A stretch of 64,000 nt of DNA from NCBI GenBank assembly GCA_002633025.1, contig NMRB01000052.1, forward strand, positions 462,844 to 526,843, written 5' to 3'. The notes beneath the pieces were generated by a model, which was not told the DNA's origin, did no database searches, and saw nothing but the letters and a program-made list of their open reading frames with translations. Shown one piece after another: positions 45,839 through 58,797 of the stretch (its first letter is position 1; each line of letters starts with the position of its first letter). Source of the DNA: Notospermus geniculatus (Eukaryota > Nemertea > Pilidiophora > Heteronemertea > Lineidae). The position numbers and the translations under genes were made by a program.

Positions 45839-46227
45839 ACTCACGCAGTGAGCCGCGAAGCGGCTCACGAAGTGAGTCTAATGGTTACGTGTGTGTAAAA
45901 AAATCTACAAAATTCAATGGAAAAATCAATACAGAGATGTGTAGTCCGTGAATCTCAACACCTTGACGCAATATGGCGATTTTGTGGATGTCGTAAACCA
46001 TCATCCTTTCCGCCGCGGCCCGAATCAGCCGTCCGCCGCGTCACGTCACGACGTCACGTCACGGTGCGCGGCGTCGCGAAAAACAACATTTGTAGGAGAG
46101 GCCAGCCGGCCGCAGGCCTCAAAAGGGAGGTCTGGGGGTCTCCCCCAGAAAGGGGGGGTTCGGGGGGTCTCCCCCCGATTAGGTAACGGCTGCGTGAGTT
46201 CACGAGATCACTGATCTTTACATATTA
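45839..46227. mobile_element. 389-bp GC-rich insertion with tandem hairpins
   Basis: Absent from A, where the flanks TACTAATA and CATATGGC are adjacent. It starts ACTCACGCAGTGAGCC with the hairpin GAGCCGCGAAGCGGCTC. Near the other end are two stem-loops with the same TCT loop, CTGGGGGTCTCCCCCAG and CGGGGGGTCTCCCCCCG, then GCTGCGTGAGTTCACG. Only a 10-bp match (ACTCACGCAG) is inverted between the ends. Superfamily not assigned. Confidence 0.75.
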
Positions 46228-46769
46228 CATATGGCATTCTTCCTGACGCTATAATTACACCTTAAGGTTTCATGAGAGTCGGAAATGAAGAAGTCTCTTC
46301 TGTGGTTACCATTCATGAAAGGCAACCTAATCCTGGTCTAGACAAATCCTATCTCATGGTATCCCAATCTACAGGTGATCTACACTCTTCCTTTAAGGGA
46401 ATTCGTAGAAATTTGATAACGTGTGGTGGAACAGATAACAAGACTCAAAAGGAAATGCATTCAGTGGGTTTCGCGAACATGTATACTGTACATGTACTTG
46501 TTCGTGGAGTGCAGCAGCTACCGTGCATACCATAGACAGCTGCAATGAGCGACACACAGAGAAACAGTGAGTCTGTTTCCCAGTGTGTTCCGAACAATGG
46601 GAGTCGCACAGACAAATGGCCAGACTGAAAAACATTACACCCACTTTACTGTGTTTACTATGGTACCACTTTGCTCTCTGCTTGTTTTGCTCCTAGAAAA
46701 GCAAACCGGTTGAGACGTCCATCAGGCGACATGACTTCCCGTACATCCTTTTCTCTCTTTAACCCACAG

Positions 46770-46896
46770 GTCGGTGATCATTGATACTGACATTCTACCC
46801 ATTGCCTGTTTGGCATTCACCATCCAAATGGCCATTTCGTACTTCATTAGATTTACGATTGGGCGAAGTAATAAAGAGTATTTAAACAAAACGTGA
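46770..46896 (+). CDS. Candidate terminal exon of an unrecognised membrane protein (copy A')
   Basis: Same acceptor, 41-codon frame and TGA as 36822-36948, with no amino-acid change. Conservation between two such similar copies is weak evidence for coding. Confidence 0.3.
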
Positions 46897-47177
46897 TTCG
46901 CCAGCAGAGTTGGCCGGTTTGGTCTCTCTATATATTGACATTGTGTATCGTATGTGGACATTTAACGAGGGACCTTGGTCCTAGTAAACAAGTCAATGTA
47001 ATGAGCTGGTTGTAGAGGGCTCGATAATAGAGTCAAGTAAAGTGCGCCGAGTTACAAGTTACAAGTTAGTTTAGTACACACTGTATAAATCACGGCTACA
47101 TTTACCGGGGTGTCAAAAACTAACATCTCTCTTGGTATAATTAGTTACTTTTGTCAGTAAGTAATGAAACCTGGGCC

Positions 47178-47238
47178 CTTATTCATAAAATCTTGCTACA
47201 TGTAGCAACCAACTAAGCTATAGAAGGTTTTACGAATG
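47178..47238. mobile_element. Foldback element in A', internally deleted
   Basis: Equivalent to 37239-37352 but with about 50 bases of loop missing. Confidence 0.6.
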
Positions 47239-47482
47239 TAGGGCTTGGCTTTTCTTGCTTTTATCGTAAAAATGCTAAAAGCACAAGGGAAAAAGCACGA
47301 AAATCCAGGATTTAGTGACAGTGGCATTTCACTTGGCAATACTTGAGGCTTTGAGCCCATACATCAGCGTGTGAATAGAAACAAGGTCCCGTTGTTGGGT
47401 GCTGGAGCTGGTTACAAATTTCTGATTGGTTATTACCTATCGATGATCCTTCACCTTTGGCACCAATCATGCCAGTGGTAAA

Positions 47483-47631
47483 GAGGCTATGCACTGACGT
47501 CATCCAATGACGTCATCAATGGGTATGACGCGACGCTGGATGGAACTGCGCAGGTAAAAACCGTCAAAAGCGCTGCGCAGTTCCATCCAACATGGCGTCA
47601 CACTGGCTGATGACGTCACGTGCATAGCCTC
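47483..47631. mobile_element. MITE with GAGGCTATGCA ends and three TGACGTCA words
   Basis: Ends GAGGCTATGCAC and GTGCATAGCCTC with further pairing of GACGTCATC, GTGACGCCA-type and GGATGGAACTGCGCA words. Three consensus TGACGTCA motifs lie in its arms. Absent from A, although A has about 20 different bases at this site, so the target duplication is not clear (TA or TAA). Confidence 0.78.
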
Positions 47632-48342
47632 TAACTGAACACTGAGGACGAGTGCAGTAGTCTGTCTAGCCTGATGCATAAACACCTCGCCTCGTCTGGG
47701 CTAGAAGATATCCTTTGTAACCCCTCTTTGTTTGTCCAGTCTCCGTCCTAACGCAGGGTCTTATGAGGAATCAATAGGGTTGGTCAATTTGATTCCCCAT
47801 ACCAATAACTCAATCATTATTGATCCAATGGATATATATCTCAATTTCTATTGATCAGGGAGTCATTGGTCGACACGATAGCGGGTGATTGCTTCATGTT
47901 GAATCCGACGGACTAGGATCAGAGTCTGACATCACAAACCCGAGTTGATAGCGTATCACAGGTGTGGCGAATGGCTTTCCTTTCACCAGTTCCCCTTTAC
48001 GACGTCGTCCATGAATTGTGCTCTCCGGACAGCCAGATAGTATTTACAAATCGCCAACCTGTATTCAAAGATTACGCAAACCTGTCAGGTCATCTGTTTT
48101 CTCGTGCCTTCTTTTCACTGGCATGACTGGGGGAGTGTTATCATCGTGAACCAGGTGCTACTCTCACCTTTACAGGATTGTTGGTGTGAAGACTAGTTCA
48201 CAACTTTGATATTGGCTTAAGAATAAGCGGACATAGGGATATTATGACCAATAAAAGTAATAACATGATCCTTTTGTTTGGAGAAGTCTGCCGTAAGGTG
48301 GACCCTTACCATTTGGACGATGCCCTTGGGGCAAATGATGGG

Positions 48343-48432
48343 ACTGGGAAATCAGAAAATGCTATCGTATGAATTTGTCACGAAACTTCCGTAACAAATT
48401 CATATACGATAGCATTTTCTGGTTCTCCCAGT
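48343..48432. mobile_element. Foldback element in A'
   Basis: Counterpart of 38431-38520 with better-preserved arms (AGAAAATGCTATCGTATGAA and its complement). Confidence 0.75.
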
Positions 48433-49053
48433 GACTAAGTCATGTTGGTCACTCCTACGGCTGTAAATCATGTAAGCCATTCACGGTCGTGCAGTGACCC
48501 CTTTGTGAAGCCTTTCTTAACCGGCGGGTCCGGATACCGTGTAGCTTTATGTAATCGCACCCGTACAAACGCCTTCATTCATACATGTAAGTTTGTTCGC
48601 GGTACTTTGAAATTCCCGCCGCAGACAAGGATAACACCACACCACCCTATTACACGTCACTCGATCCTCCTCCTCCGCATGATAAAAACTGCACAAATTT
48701 ATCTGATGGAATAATGGACGAAAAACCACAAATAAATTTTAAAAAAGAACCACTAAACTCACTTTCGGGAACCAACACAATGTTTTAATGTCACTCTACT
48801 TTTTTCAAAGTAAAGTTTACGAATAATTCTTCACAAGACCGTGATCTCTGAAAGTGTCTGATAAATAGATGCAGCATCGAGCTTGGAATAAATGATTTAA
48901 ATGATTTAAGGTTATTGGACTGTGTTGAAGAGAAACCTGTTTCATGTTTCCTCATTTGAAAAGTCTGTGCAGGAATCCTGAGATAGCATTGCATATTTTA
49001 TAGACAGTGATAAATAGGTACAAGAAGAAGTCTTCGCGGTTGACATTCATTAT

Positions 49054-49226
49054 TCAAAGAGAGAATTTATTGCATTTCTTTACATGCAGGCAATGTTTGG
49101 TTAATTTACGTGCAAAAAGCTTACGATCGGGCAGGCGCATCAGTAGAGTTGAACAGTCTGTGGCACCAAGGACCACATTAGGGGGAAACATTCTCAAACC
49201 AGATGCAATTTCTGTAAAGGCTATTA
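49054..49226 (-). CDS. Candidate exon of an unrecognised gene (copy A')
   Basis: Counterpart of 39134-39306 with identical reading frame. Confidence 0.22.
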
Positions 49227-49314
49227 CTGCAATTTATTGGGAGACGGATAAGATCAAGGAAAGAAGCTTTATATCGCTTTAACAGCGTTCTATTTAATAC
49301 AGACTTGCACTTAC

Positions 49315-49358
49315 GAAGCCTGACGGAACTTGTCAGGATCCATCAACAAGTTCACGGC
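49315..49358 (-). CDS. Candidate small exon of an unrecognised gene (copy A')
   Basis: Counterpart of 39395-39438, identical including both splice sites. Confidence 0.22.
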
Positions 49359-51084
49359 CTTGTGAAGAAGAAAATAAATAGCAACAACCCATTTGTTAGA
49401 AATTTTACTCTGAATGCCAGGCTGCGATTCTGATCAGCAGTATTTTTATTGCCTCTTGACGATTTCTCATTGCATCTGCTTATCTCTCGAACTTTTTCAC
49501 CTATTACTTTGCTGCTGTTGCTTTCAATTTTAATTGAGGAACTCATGCTTATCAGAAGAATCGTATTTTGGGCCTCACAAGTGTATCTATATCTAAATCT
49601 CTTCATAAAATCAGATCCCTCAATTTTTCAGTCCATACTACTCCCAAGTTATAGATTTAAATGGTACTGGGAGATTGTTCGTGAGCTTGTCTTTGAGCGC
49701 AAACTCGTTCGCCTCGGGCACATGATTAGACGATTTTCCATAATATGGACATGTGAGGATTGACTCAATCAAGCCGCTTTTCGTAAAACTCAGATATGTT
49801 CAATTTGTACATTTAAACGCCAAGACTCAAGAAGGTAAAACCAGCAAAGATAATGTATAATCTGATTTGTTTTGGGGCGAAAGCTGTGATTTTGTTAGCG
49901 GGCGCAAAATACGTGGCACTTGGAACATTGTCTTGCTACAAAAGCTTTTGATAGACTTAGAGTAAGAATTGGGTACTTGACGCTTACTTGTAATGAAATT
50001 TGTGCTTAACGAATGTCTGGACGAACGATTCGAGTTCGCAAATCCACAAACGGCGTACACTTGAAATCGGCATTGTTGAGGAAGATATGCAACTGCCCGC
50101 AAACAACAACGGTAACCCTAGTTTGTTATGAACGCCACTAAAGAAGTCAATGTTGTTTGTGACCGCTGTATTTTACGAGTTAAAATTTCAGTGTTTTTGT
50201 ACTAAAACCTCAAGGTAATGGACGCACCCATTCCGCTTGTGACGTCGAAAAGATTTTTTATCTGTTTGATTGAAAGCGCAGCTCAACAGAACAACAGAAA
50301 TGGACCATCCCTGCTTTTGCCAAGTTTTTTAGAACCCCAAATTTCCCGTTGAACAAATTGTCGGATTTTTCGCTCGATACATGTTGCGTGGTTTCGAGGA
50401 AAGAAGTCATGTTTATTCTCTGTTTAACAACACTCCGAACCATCAATACACTGGACGTCGGAAATACCGTGAACTAGATTGGACATCTTTTCTGTTGACA
50501 CAAACCGTATTGCGCTGTATTACCGTGTTTGCTGAGGCCACTTGCGTCGTCACCTCCCCATATTGACTTGTGAGACACGAATTTATGCACACAACGTTTG
50601 GCCAGGACTAGATCAGTGTGATTATCCGCAATAGTCAGGCACCATAATCAGTCATTTATGGGGTTAGGTACTGATCTATGTCTTCCGGCAGTCAGTAACC
50701 ACGGAGACAGGTAAACGTGCGCTGACTCTATAACATCCCGTCGAAAAAAAATCAACCTCAAAATGCCCGCAATTGGCAAACTTGGATGGCGCTGGTGTGG
50801 AGCGCATTTGCAATATGATAGTCTTGTGTCAGGGTATGTACAAATCTGCCAAAAGGTATTATAGCATGGTAAAGAAATTCAAACTCTGTGGTATCTGCAA
50901 TAAATAAAGAAAATAATTTTCATTTACTGTACAAGTTACAAAGTTTGGGTTTATAGACTGATATCAACAACGGCAGAGGTATTATCCTACCTTACGCTTT
51001 AAGCCCAGTCCATCCTGAAACCTAACTCCGAAGAGCTGCTCATTCAGCGTCCATCCCTGATCATTTCTGACCGGTACCCATTTG

Positions 51085-51336
51085 TACCACCTGGTGGAGT
51101 GATTAAAGGGAGGCAAAAAGACTGCCGAGAGTCCCACGCCGACAGTGGGATTCGAACCTAGGGCCTCATCCTGCCAGACACCTGAGCCACCTGGGGTAGC
51201 CGCATAGAAACTCCGCTAGCGCTAGCGGAGCCTATCGGTGTTAAAATGCATGGAAAAATGTACAGCACTATCGGCAGATGGGCTCCGCTAGCGCTAGCGG
51301 AGTTTCTATGCGGCTACCCCTGACCTCCGCCGCTCT
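51085..51336 (-). mobile_element. tRNA-derived SINE, family 2 (copy A'), split by a MITE
   Basis: Same SINE as 41190-41299. Its tRNA-like head is cut at CCACCTG by the element at 51194-51319 and resumes as ACCTCCGCC. Confidence 0.7.
51194..51319. mobile_element. 126-bp MITE with CTG target duplication
   Basis: Ends GGGTAGCCGCATAGAAACTC and its complement; each arm also contains the palindrome CTCCGCTAGCGCTAGCGGAG. Flanked by CTG (51191-51193 and 51320-51322), present once in A. A 3-bp duplication with these ends does not fit Tc1, piggyBac or hAT. Confidence 0.88.
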
Positions 51337-52217
51337 AGTTCATGCACGGCGTTTCAAACAGTGTTAATTTTTCATGATGACCACTGCACCTGAACAAACT
51401 GACATCACGCCCTCACCTTTTTTAACAGGCCAATGTTTTTATGAGAGCACACCAGGCTCCAGGTCCCGAATATGATTTTCGTTCAAAACTAATGCCTCGT
51501 TTATTCCCACCGCAGTCGGCGGCTCATTACGAGAAATGAAAGAACAGCCACCGATATGAGTAGCCACGTTCCTGTTGGGGTTTGACTAATCCCAGTGCAA
51601 TTCAATCTAATGGTCAAGATTGCGGCGGCCGCCACCAGTGACAGCTACAGCATTTGATTAGTGCCCTGATTGATGTTTTGGGCAAGAACTCTTGAAACCT
51701 TGCGACAAGGTACATGTACGGACCTTTTGGTCAAGTGTCATAACAACGCCTTGACGAGTCAAAAGTCGCGAAGAAATTCGAGTTCCTATCAGGCACCAGG
51801 TGGTTTGCAAGTAATGTAGTTCTTCTGAGTGAAATGGTTGCTCTCATGGTCCGGCCTTATAGCACGACTGATCGCTTTCTCACTTGGCTGATCCGATTTG
51901 CTTATTTCCCATCAGATTCAGACCAAACATGGTCTGTTTACTTGAATTTCCTGCCCGTCCCCTCCAAACATGCCAAAGTTTTTACGCCATTGCCTTTCGC
52001 TTGCCTCACTAAGAATAACAAACTTGGGTCGATTGCTTGAGAACATCGATATAGCAACTTAAGTCTTGCTAACAATCAAAACCTGGGAAACTTTTACTGT
52101 ACTTTTCGCGACTCTTGAATGTTAACATGAGTATGGTGGGTCATCAATCAATTCATTGAAGAGATGGCTTCTCATGCTGAACCAAACTCGATTTTCGTGA
52201 ATTAGGGACACAATCAA

Positions 52218-53021
52218 ATTCAAAATTGAACGGACAAGACCATCGACAGCGGAAATAAGACAGATGAGAGAGAGTCTTTCATAGGAAATTGATTCTCTAT
52301 ATAGCTATCTCAATTCGACGATCCCTTCCACCGACAAGTCACAATATGCTTTGTTTAAATGACCGACAAGTGATCGGAGACTTTCATCACGAAATGGCTG
52401 TTGAGCCTAAGCTCCCTCAATAATGTATTTCCTATCGGATCAAAAGCAAACATCAACGTCCTTTCCTTCAAACGTGGGGTTTCATCGCTTGCCCATCCCC
52501 GGGTAGGTTCTTAAGATCTTTGATCTTCTTGGAAGTTTACATCCTGGCTTCAAAGCGTCTACTTGTCGAGAATCTGTTTCCCTGATAGCCTTCAACTATT
52601 AGGTAGTTTCCAGTGAAATGGACGCGGTTGAGTCAGAAACGGCTAAGCTGACAACGTATATAGAGTGTGACAAAATACATTGAGTCATTTCAAGTAGGCG
52701 AGGAGAAAATTTTGTCCTTTGATTTTTTTTGGGGGGGGGGCTTTGGTTTCTTTTGGGGGATATTTCAGGTCATTTTCGTTTCATTCCAGTTTTGTCATGG
52801 TGTTTGTAACTACATGTAATATGATTCAAGCCAAAGGAGAACTTTTCAGGTTAGATTTCAGTTTCAAAACTTTATTGAGCACAACCTAAAAAGCAAAAGC
52901 TGAAAAAAAGAAAAACGCAAGTTTACACTTTGTGTCTAAAGCATATCTTGTTCCCTTGACATAGGATAGCATTGCAACATAACCCAAAGGGCATTCCAAG
53001 CCTCTCTCCAGGTTTCTGGTT
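52218..53021. other. Stretch without a recognised gene
   Basis: Includes a T8-G10 homopolymer junction near 52723-52740. No coding signals seen. Confidence 0.45.
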
Positions 53022-53571
53022 GTGGAAGTTGTCCATCCTTCAGCGATACCCACACGCAACATGGGGACCTACCTAGATTTGACGTTTTGGCCCATCGGAG
53101 AGTTCATGTCCCCACAGAAACCCGATACGGTACACAATCTTACCACAACCCCCGGGCCACGGTCAAAGGCAAGCAATTATTTACCCGTATCAGACGACGG
53201 TCAATGACAAAAACAATCAACCTTTCGATTGCCAATAATCTTGTGGCTCTAAATCCACATCCTTGGGCGAATTGGGGATGTACGGTGGAATATTTGTCCT
53301 CCACCGACACGACCTCGGGTATTCCGCACAAAGGCTCAAGACTAGATCAGCTCAATATCCGTTGCTGTCGGACAGGGGAATTCCAAATCCCAAAGGAGCT
53401 ATCAAGATATCTCGTGGAAACAGGCATAACATTGAGATCATGTTTAATTCAGCAGGGTATGCTTTACTTGTTTTCGTTTGGACACAACAGGTGCTGAGAA
53501 GGAGCTGTCTTACGTTGCAGGAGATGAAGTACATGAATGAACAATATCTAGTTCGCAATTACATGTACTAA
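53022..53571. other. Overlapping open frames of unknown status
   Basis: Two plus-strand frames of 136 and 102 codons (53087-53497 and 53263-53571) and a minus-strand frame overlap here. I recognise no domain in any of them and cannot choose a strand. No clear splice-site pairs delimit an exon. Confidence 0.25.
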
Positions 53572-56500
53572 CATTGCCAATACATGTACATTCTCACATG
53601 TAAGTGAGAGGAAAGACTTGTTGTATTTAATACCAGAAGGTATCAGTTCATTTTGTTTTTGGAGGGTTTTTTGGCTTTTGGGGTTATTATTTTGGTCTAT
53701 CTCCTTGGATTTCAATCGAATATCCGGTAGTTACCACTCGTAAGAAATGAAGTAGCCTACACTACACATGTTTGTAGGCGGAAGCCATTCATTGACTCTT
53801 TCACTGTGTTCAATTTAGATAATACATTGTGGGTACAAACGAATCTAAACCCTAAACTAAGGCATCAATTTGAAAGCTCTAATGAGTGTCACCACTGTCA
53901 CAGGGTTCTCGTAACTTTCCAGGAATCATTTACATTTTTCTGTTTTTATTTTGATGAAAGTGCCACTGAAAATGAAAAGGTTATTGCCATTAAAATGTGC
54001 AGTCAGATGACATACACAGATTTCTTGCCGATTCCGTCTACAGCAATGTTATTTCTTTGTTTGAAAGGTCATCACTTCCTATACATCACTGTCGCCATCG
54101 TCGCGATGGGCAAAATCCCTATGACATTCTATAATTACTTGTTTCCCACTCTTTCTTCTTCCCTTTCCCTCGCAGCAACTTACGGCACAAAGAACATTAA
54201 TGTAGCAGTTACTCCGTACAGTTTCAAGTCAAATATGAATTCGTTATTTCACTCTCTTTACTTGTAGCTCTTTGTACATAATCCAGCCGAAGGCAAATGC
54301 AACAGCATTGACGTGAAGCTTCATTAAAATCAGCTAACTGTTGAAAAACAGCTTCGGTGTGTACAGCGCCTTTTCGAAACCGTAGATTTTTACTTCCTTG
54401 GCGACTTGAATTCAACGCCAGCGGTAGGAACACGTTCATTTCAATGTACCCCCTTCCTTACCTTTGATAATTCAAAAGGTGTGAAAAGTTCCGGTCGGAT
54501 GTAAAATGGTCCAATTCGACTCCTCTGAGATCATGTACTTAATTCATCCTTCGTCATAAAGGAAAGCAATTATTGTGCCATTGAAACCGAGAGTTTAATG
54601 AGCAGTTGACGTTTCTTAATGCAGTGGCTTGTAGCTTGATACACGTAGAGGGGGTCCAAGATCAGAGACGAGGATGTACTTTGGAAAACAAATAGTAAAT
54701 TTGTTACACATTGTACATGTATACTATGTATAGAAAGCACAACACGACGTTACAGATTCACCGAACAAAAGTAATTCTTCCCCTCAGTTTTCTTTGTAGT
54801 AATGGTAATCGTCAGTTGAAAGGTATTTGGTGGAAGCAAGGAACTGCAATCGGCCGCTTGACACGCGAAAGAAAGCTTAGAATGTTACGGCTTTTGTCCC
54901 TGAAATTGTTCGGCTATCACTCATCATAGCCCATTCATGATCGCGCTGAATCGATCAGAAATTATTGGTCCGTATAATGCCCAACATTAACCAATAACCG
55001 GGGAGCTCATTGTTCCATTCTGTTGCTGGAAAAGATAACAATATCTGTGCTTGTGTTATGAGGCTTGACAGGACAATTACCAAAACCCGGATATAAGTTG
55101 TGGTTTTTCGTGCTGGAACCAATCAGATGTCTGCGGAAAGTTGGTATGAAAACACGTTGAGTGGTGGACGAAGTCTGCGATAGAACGCCAGTAGATTGTA
55201 TAATTATAATAAATGAGATAAACCCCAGCGTGAATCTCAATCAAGCACAGCGGTGGGCTGGAAGTTTTTTTTCCTCGCGAATAACCAGACATTGAGTGAG
55301 CGACATCCAGGACGTCACCATTATGAAACAGACAAAGGCCAAAAGTCTGATCTGCATCTAGACTTTCAAATTTGGACCAAAATCTCAAAATTTTCTGATA
55401 CACAAAACAACGCTTGACTTTGATCAAAGTTGAACCAGAATTTGACAGTAGTGTGAAATGGGGTTTGCTGAACATCACAATTCATTGGGCTTTGCTAAAC
55501 ATAATATTTGGCTTTGCTACACATAAATAATGCATTGTTACTTTAAGTATTTTGTAAATCTTTTGATCTGAGGCCACTTTTCTGTAAGTTATCAGTTTTG
55601 CAAAAACCTTTTACAGGTCAGTTAACCTTAATTTCTTTTGATATTTAAATGTAGATTTGCAATCATTGGCCATCGTCGTATCAACGAATGCCGATGTTTG
55701 GTTGTTAAATTCATAGGAAAGGTACTGGTATAACTAGGTTTCAAATTCATCTCCCATGAACATGATGAAGAGAGGTCGGCCGCCTCTATTTAATAAAGGG
55801 GAAATTTATATCTGCTGACTAATACTCTTGGTTTCGTTTTGGGCAGATTTAATTGGCATGTGTAAGGTTAAAGGAAACTGTGCCCTGATGTGGAAGATTC
55901 AACGATATTTGCATACTGAATGTCTCTTTCAAAATCTCCATTCACATGTAAATTAAACTCGTAGAAACTTTTTAAAAAACGTTCTCATTTTCATTTTGGC
56001 GGATGCACCTTTCAACGATGAGATAAAGTTGCTTTAGGCGCAGCCATTTCCATTTAGAACAATTTATCGGCATTCCATTGAAATACAAAAACAATCATCG
56101 CTCGCTAAAGCTGTTTCTTCCTTCGATTTTCGACCGCTTTGATCAGCCACAAGAATAATAGTTTCCTTACTACAGTAATTAAATTGGGACTCCGTAAAAC
56201 AAATTTCCATCAATGTAATTTGGGAAAACTTATCAATGTTTTCCGTTGGATCGCGAGGTTTTTTAGTATCGTATACGCGGAATTCGCTCGAATGTTTTGT
56301 GCTGTGGTTAAAAGAGAATTTCAAAATGAATTTTCAATCTGCTAATGATTTTATTGATATGAACCGAATAACGATGGGGAATTGATAGGCTTGTGCCCAT
56401 TGCTTTGTGTGCAGATGGTTGTTTGATGATGACGATAGGCTTGTTTCGTAATTTCAACCCTTTTTTGCATTATTTATTTAAAAGAAAATTGACTACAAAA

Positions 56501-58595
56501 ATACGATACACTACGATCAACACACTGAACTAAGCTAATTAAAAACTTCGATAAATACTTCAGCATCGTACTTGTTGGATGCCAATCTTGAGAGTTACCT
56601 GTAAGGCAAAACCTAACAAGTGGTTCTACCGACTTTTAAAAGTGGAAAAATATGTTGTTGTTTTTTCTTTATTTGATGAGACCAAGCCGACATGACAAAG
56701 TAAAAAAAATGGTTTCAACTCAATCTTGACCATAATGTTACTTGCTAGGTTTTGATGGCGATAAAAGTCAAGCAATGTTATTGAAGTACCAGTATGATCC
56801 CTTCATGTCTATCAAGCCATAAAAATGTCCGAATTTACTTAGAATTTATATGCATTTGTTAATATCTTTTGAACTTTCTTATTTATTTTTTGACTTACTT
56901 TTTATTTATTTATCTATTTTTATTTTATTTTACTTTTTGAACTTTTTATTTATTTATTTTTATTTTATTTTACGTTGCAAGAATGAAATTCGTTTCGACT
57001 AATAAGGTTTTTCGTGTCCTAACATCCACCACTGACTGAATTCTTCTTGACGGCTGTATATAAACCCTTTTTATACTTGGACAACTAACTTGGATAACTA
57101 ACTTGGATACTACCTAAAACGTGTAGAAAGAGGCTGGCGGTAAAAGTGGCAGCCTGAAGCACTGAAATCTATCGCCATTCCTTTGCGATGACATCCACTG
57201 GTGTCTAAAAATAGAATTGATTAGAAACACGCTAATGAGCTCGGTATAAAAGCTCAGGGGAGGAGCATGTTGGATTAACTGTAGACGGCTGGCTTTAAGA
57301 GCGTTAACAAAGTCTCCCAATGCGCCAGTACATAACGGTATTATAATGTATTATTTGTTTGATATGATGCCTTAACGATATCCTGACCACATCAAACTAA
57401 TCTTATAGGATAGTGTCAACAACATACCAATACCGGACAAATTTCATAGGTCACCAAATATTTGCAAGACGCTCCATGGCGTGATACAAGGGCTGTCCAA
57501 TCAGGTTGGTTCCTGCCGCCAAGGGGAAGTACACTGTATAACACCCGGCTAATGCAAACAAATATATAACCATAAAATCGAGTTTATAACCCGTCGCCCT
57601 GTCGATATTGGCACTGTGTGTCGAATATAGGTATTTCACGCAGGAATGACAGTGGTCCCTGCTTTTAAACGCTCGTTAGGAGAGAAGGCCCTAAGCGCTC
57701 GTTGTCTATTTTTGAGATGCTGTTGGGGGCAATAAATGTTGTTGACGGCTTGCAATCAATAGTGATTTGACCGATATCCAAAATCGTCGGCAAAAAATGT
57801 CTGCAGCCTTATAATAGGAGCTGTCAGTCAGTTGATCAATAGGTGTCACCACTCGTACGGTCCAATTTGTATTGGTCCGCTAGAACTTTGCTGCCGTCTT
57901 TTGGCGATAAGCGCGGCTAGCGAATACAAAGTTTTTGTGAGTTGATCAAGAGGATCGAAGTAAAAATCTCTGCTGTGGGAGAATGACTGTTGTGCTGTAT
58001 GTAAATTCATTTTATGATGGCAAATGTCTACCACACAAAATGATGATGAAGTGTTCAGCCGTTTTTATATCGTGTTTAATTGGCCTGCAATATGGCTGCG
58101 ATGACCTTGAGCTGTCAACATTTAACATCTCTCAAATACAAGCATACTTCATAATATGAAATTTTCCTGTGACTGATAATTAGCAACAGTCAGTGGCACT
58201 GATATTAGCGTTAACGAACACTTCAGTGCCAGAAGAGAGCAGAGGAAATGCTTTGTTCATAATACAGCATTAGACTATTCATCTTCGCTGTTTTGAAGAT
58301 TTTGTTTCCATAAGATACAGAGGCTGAGGCGGTGTGATATTTTTTAATGTTCCCTATCTGGGAGTGTTCCCCTGCTATTGTCTAACGGAACAAGCTGCGA
58401 CTTGACAATAGGGGACACACAGCGAAACGTGTCGTTCTGTCTACCAGCTTTTCCCAAAAAATAAGGAAAACACTGACATACGGAAACACAGGAGATATTA
58501 CACCGCCAGTATACCACTGACGATGTTGATGATTTATGTTGATAGTTCATTTTGGCCAACGCAATAAAAATAAATATACATACTGATATTTGAAA
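53572..58595. other. Region without a firmly recognised gene
   Basis: The longest plus-strand frame (53806-54267) has no motif I know. A minus-strand frame at 57451-57639 has a hydrophobic stretch (MVIYLFALAGCYTVYFPLA) but no splice context I trust. The rest is AT-rich with no gene signal. Confidence 0.35.
56880..56985. repeat. AT-rich low-complexity tract
   Basis: TTTATTTATTTTTATTTTAT-type repeats make up about 100 bp, with one 23-bp stretch duplicated. Confidence 0.85.
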
Positions 58596-58797
58596 GGGTA
58601 CTGAGGGTCGCAGGGTACTGAGGGACGCCTCGTGTTAGCATAGGTCATTGAACAATCTTTTTTGAAGATGAGGATTTGGCCTTGTGGTTAAGGCGTGCTG
58701 CCCCTTAGTGCTGGCGATTGATGCCTAATGCGAGGATCCGTGGGTTCGAGTCCGGCAGGAAGCTATGTCTGTCACCCCAACCCGTTTCTATTTTCTG
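58596..58797 (+). mobile_element. SINE family 1 with extra 5' sequence, 15-bp flanking repeats
   Basis: The SINE (about 58672-58797) has the A-box region GGATTTGGCCTTGTGGTTAA, B box GTGGGTTCGAGTCC and tail CCCGTTTCTATTTT. The perfect direct repeat TACTGATATTTGAAA lies at 58581-58595 and 58798-58812. If this is the target duplication, about 75 bp of non-SINE sequence upstream (with a tandem GGGTACTGAGGG) was inserted together with the SINE. Confidence 0.75.

Larger units (their letters stand above)
42408..52217. repeat. Large duplicated segment, copy A'
   Basis: Colinear with 33521-42172. It is longer because of insertions at 44114, 44782, 45839, 47483 and 51194, while it lacks about 590 bp found in A. 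All five insertions are absent from A. After its end the sequence (ATTCAAAATTGAACGG) differs from that after A. Confidence 0.93.

Noticed and set aside
55007-55240. A 77-codon minus-strand frame that looks like a secreted peptide with a signal sequence
   Set aside because: Its first codon is TTG, not ATG, with no upstream ATG in frame that I can place and no splice acceptor joining it to an exon. It is most likely chance.
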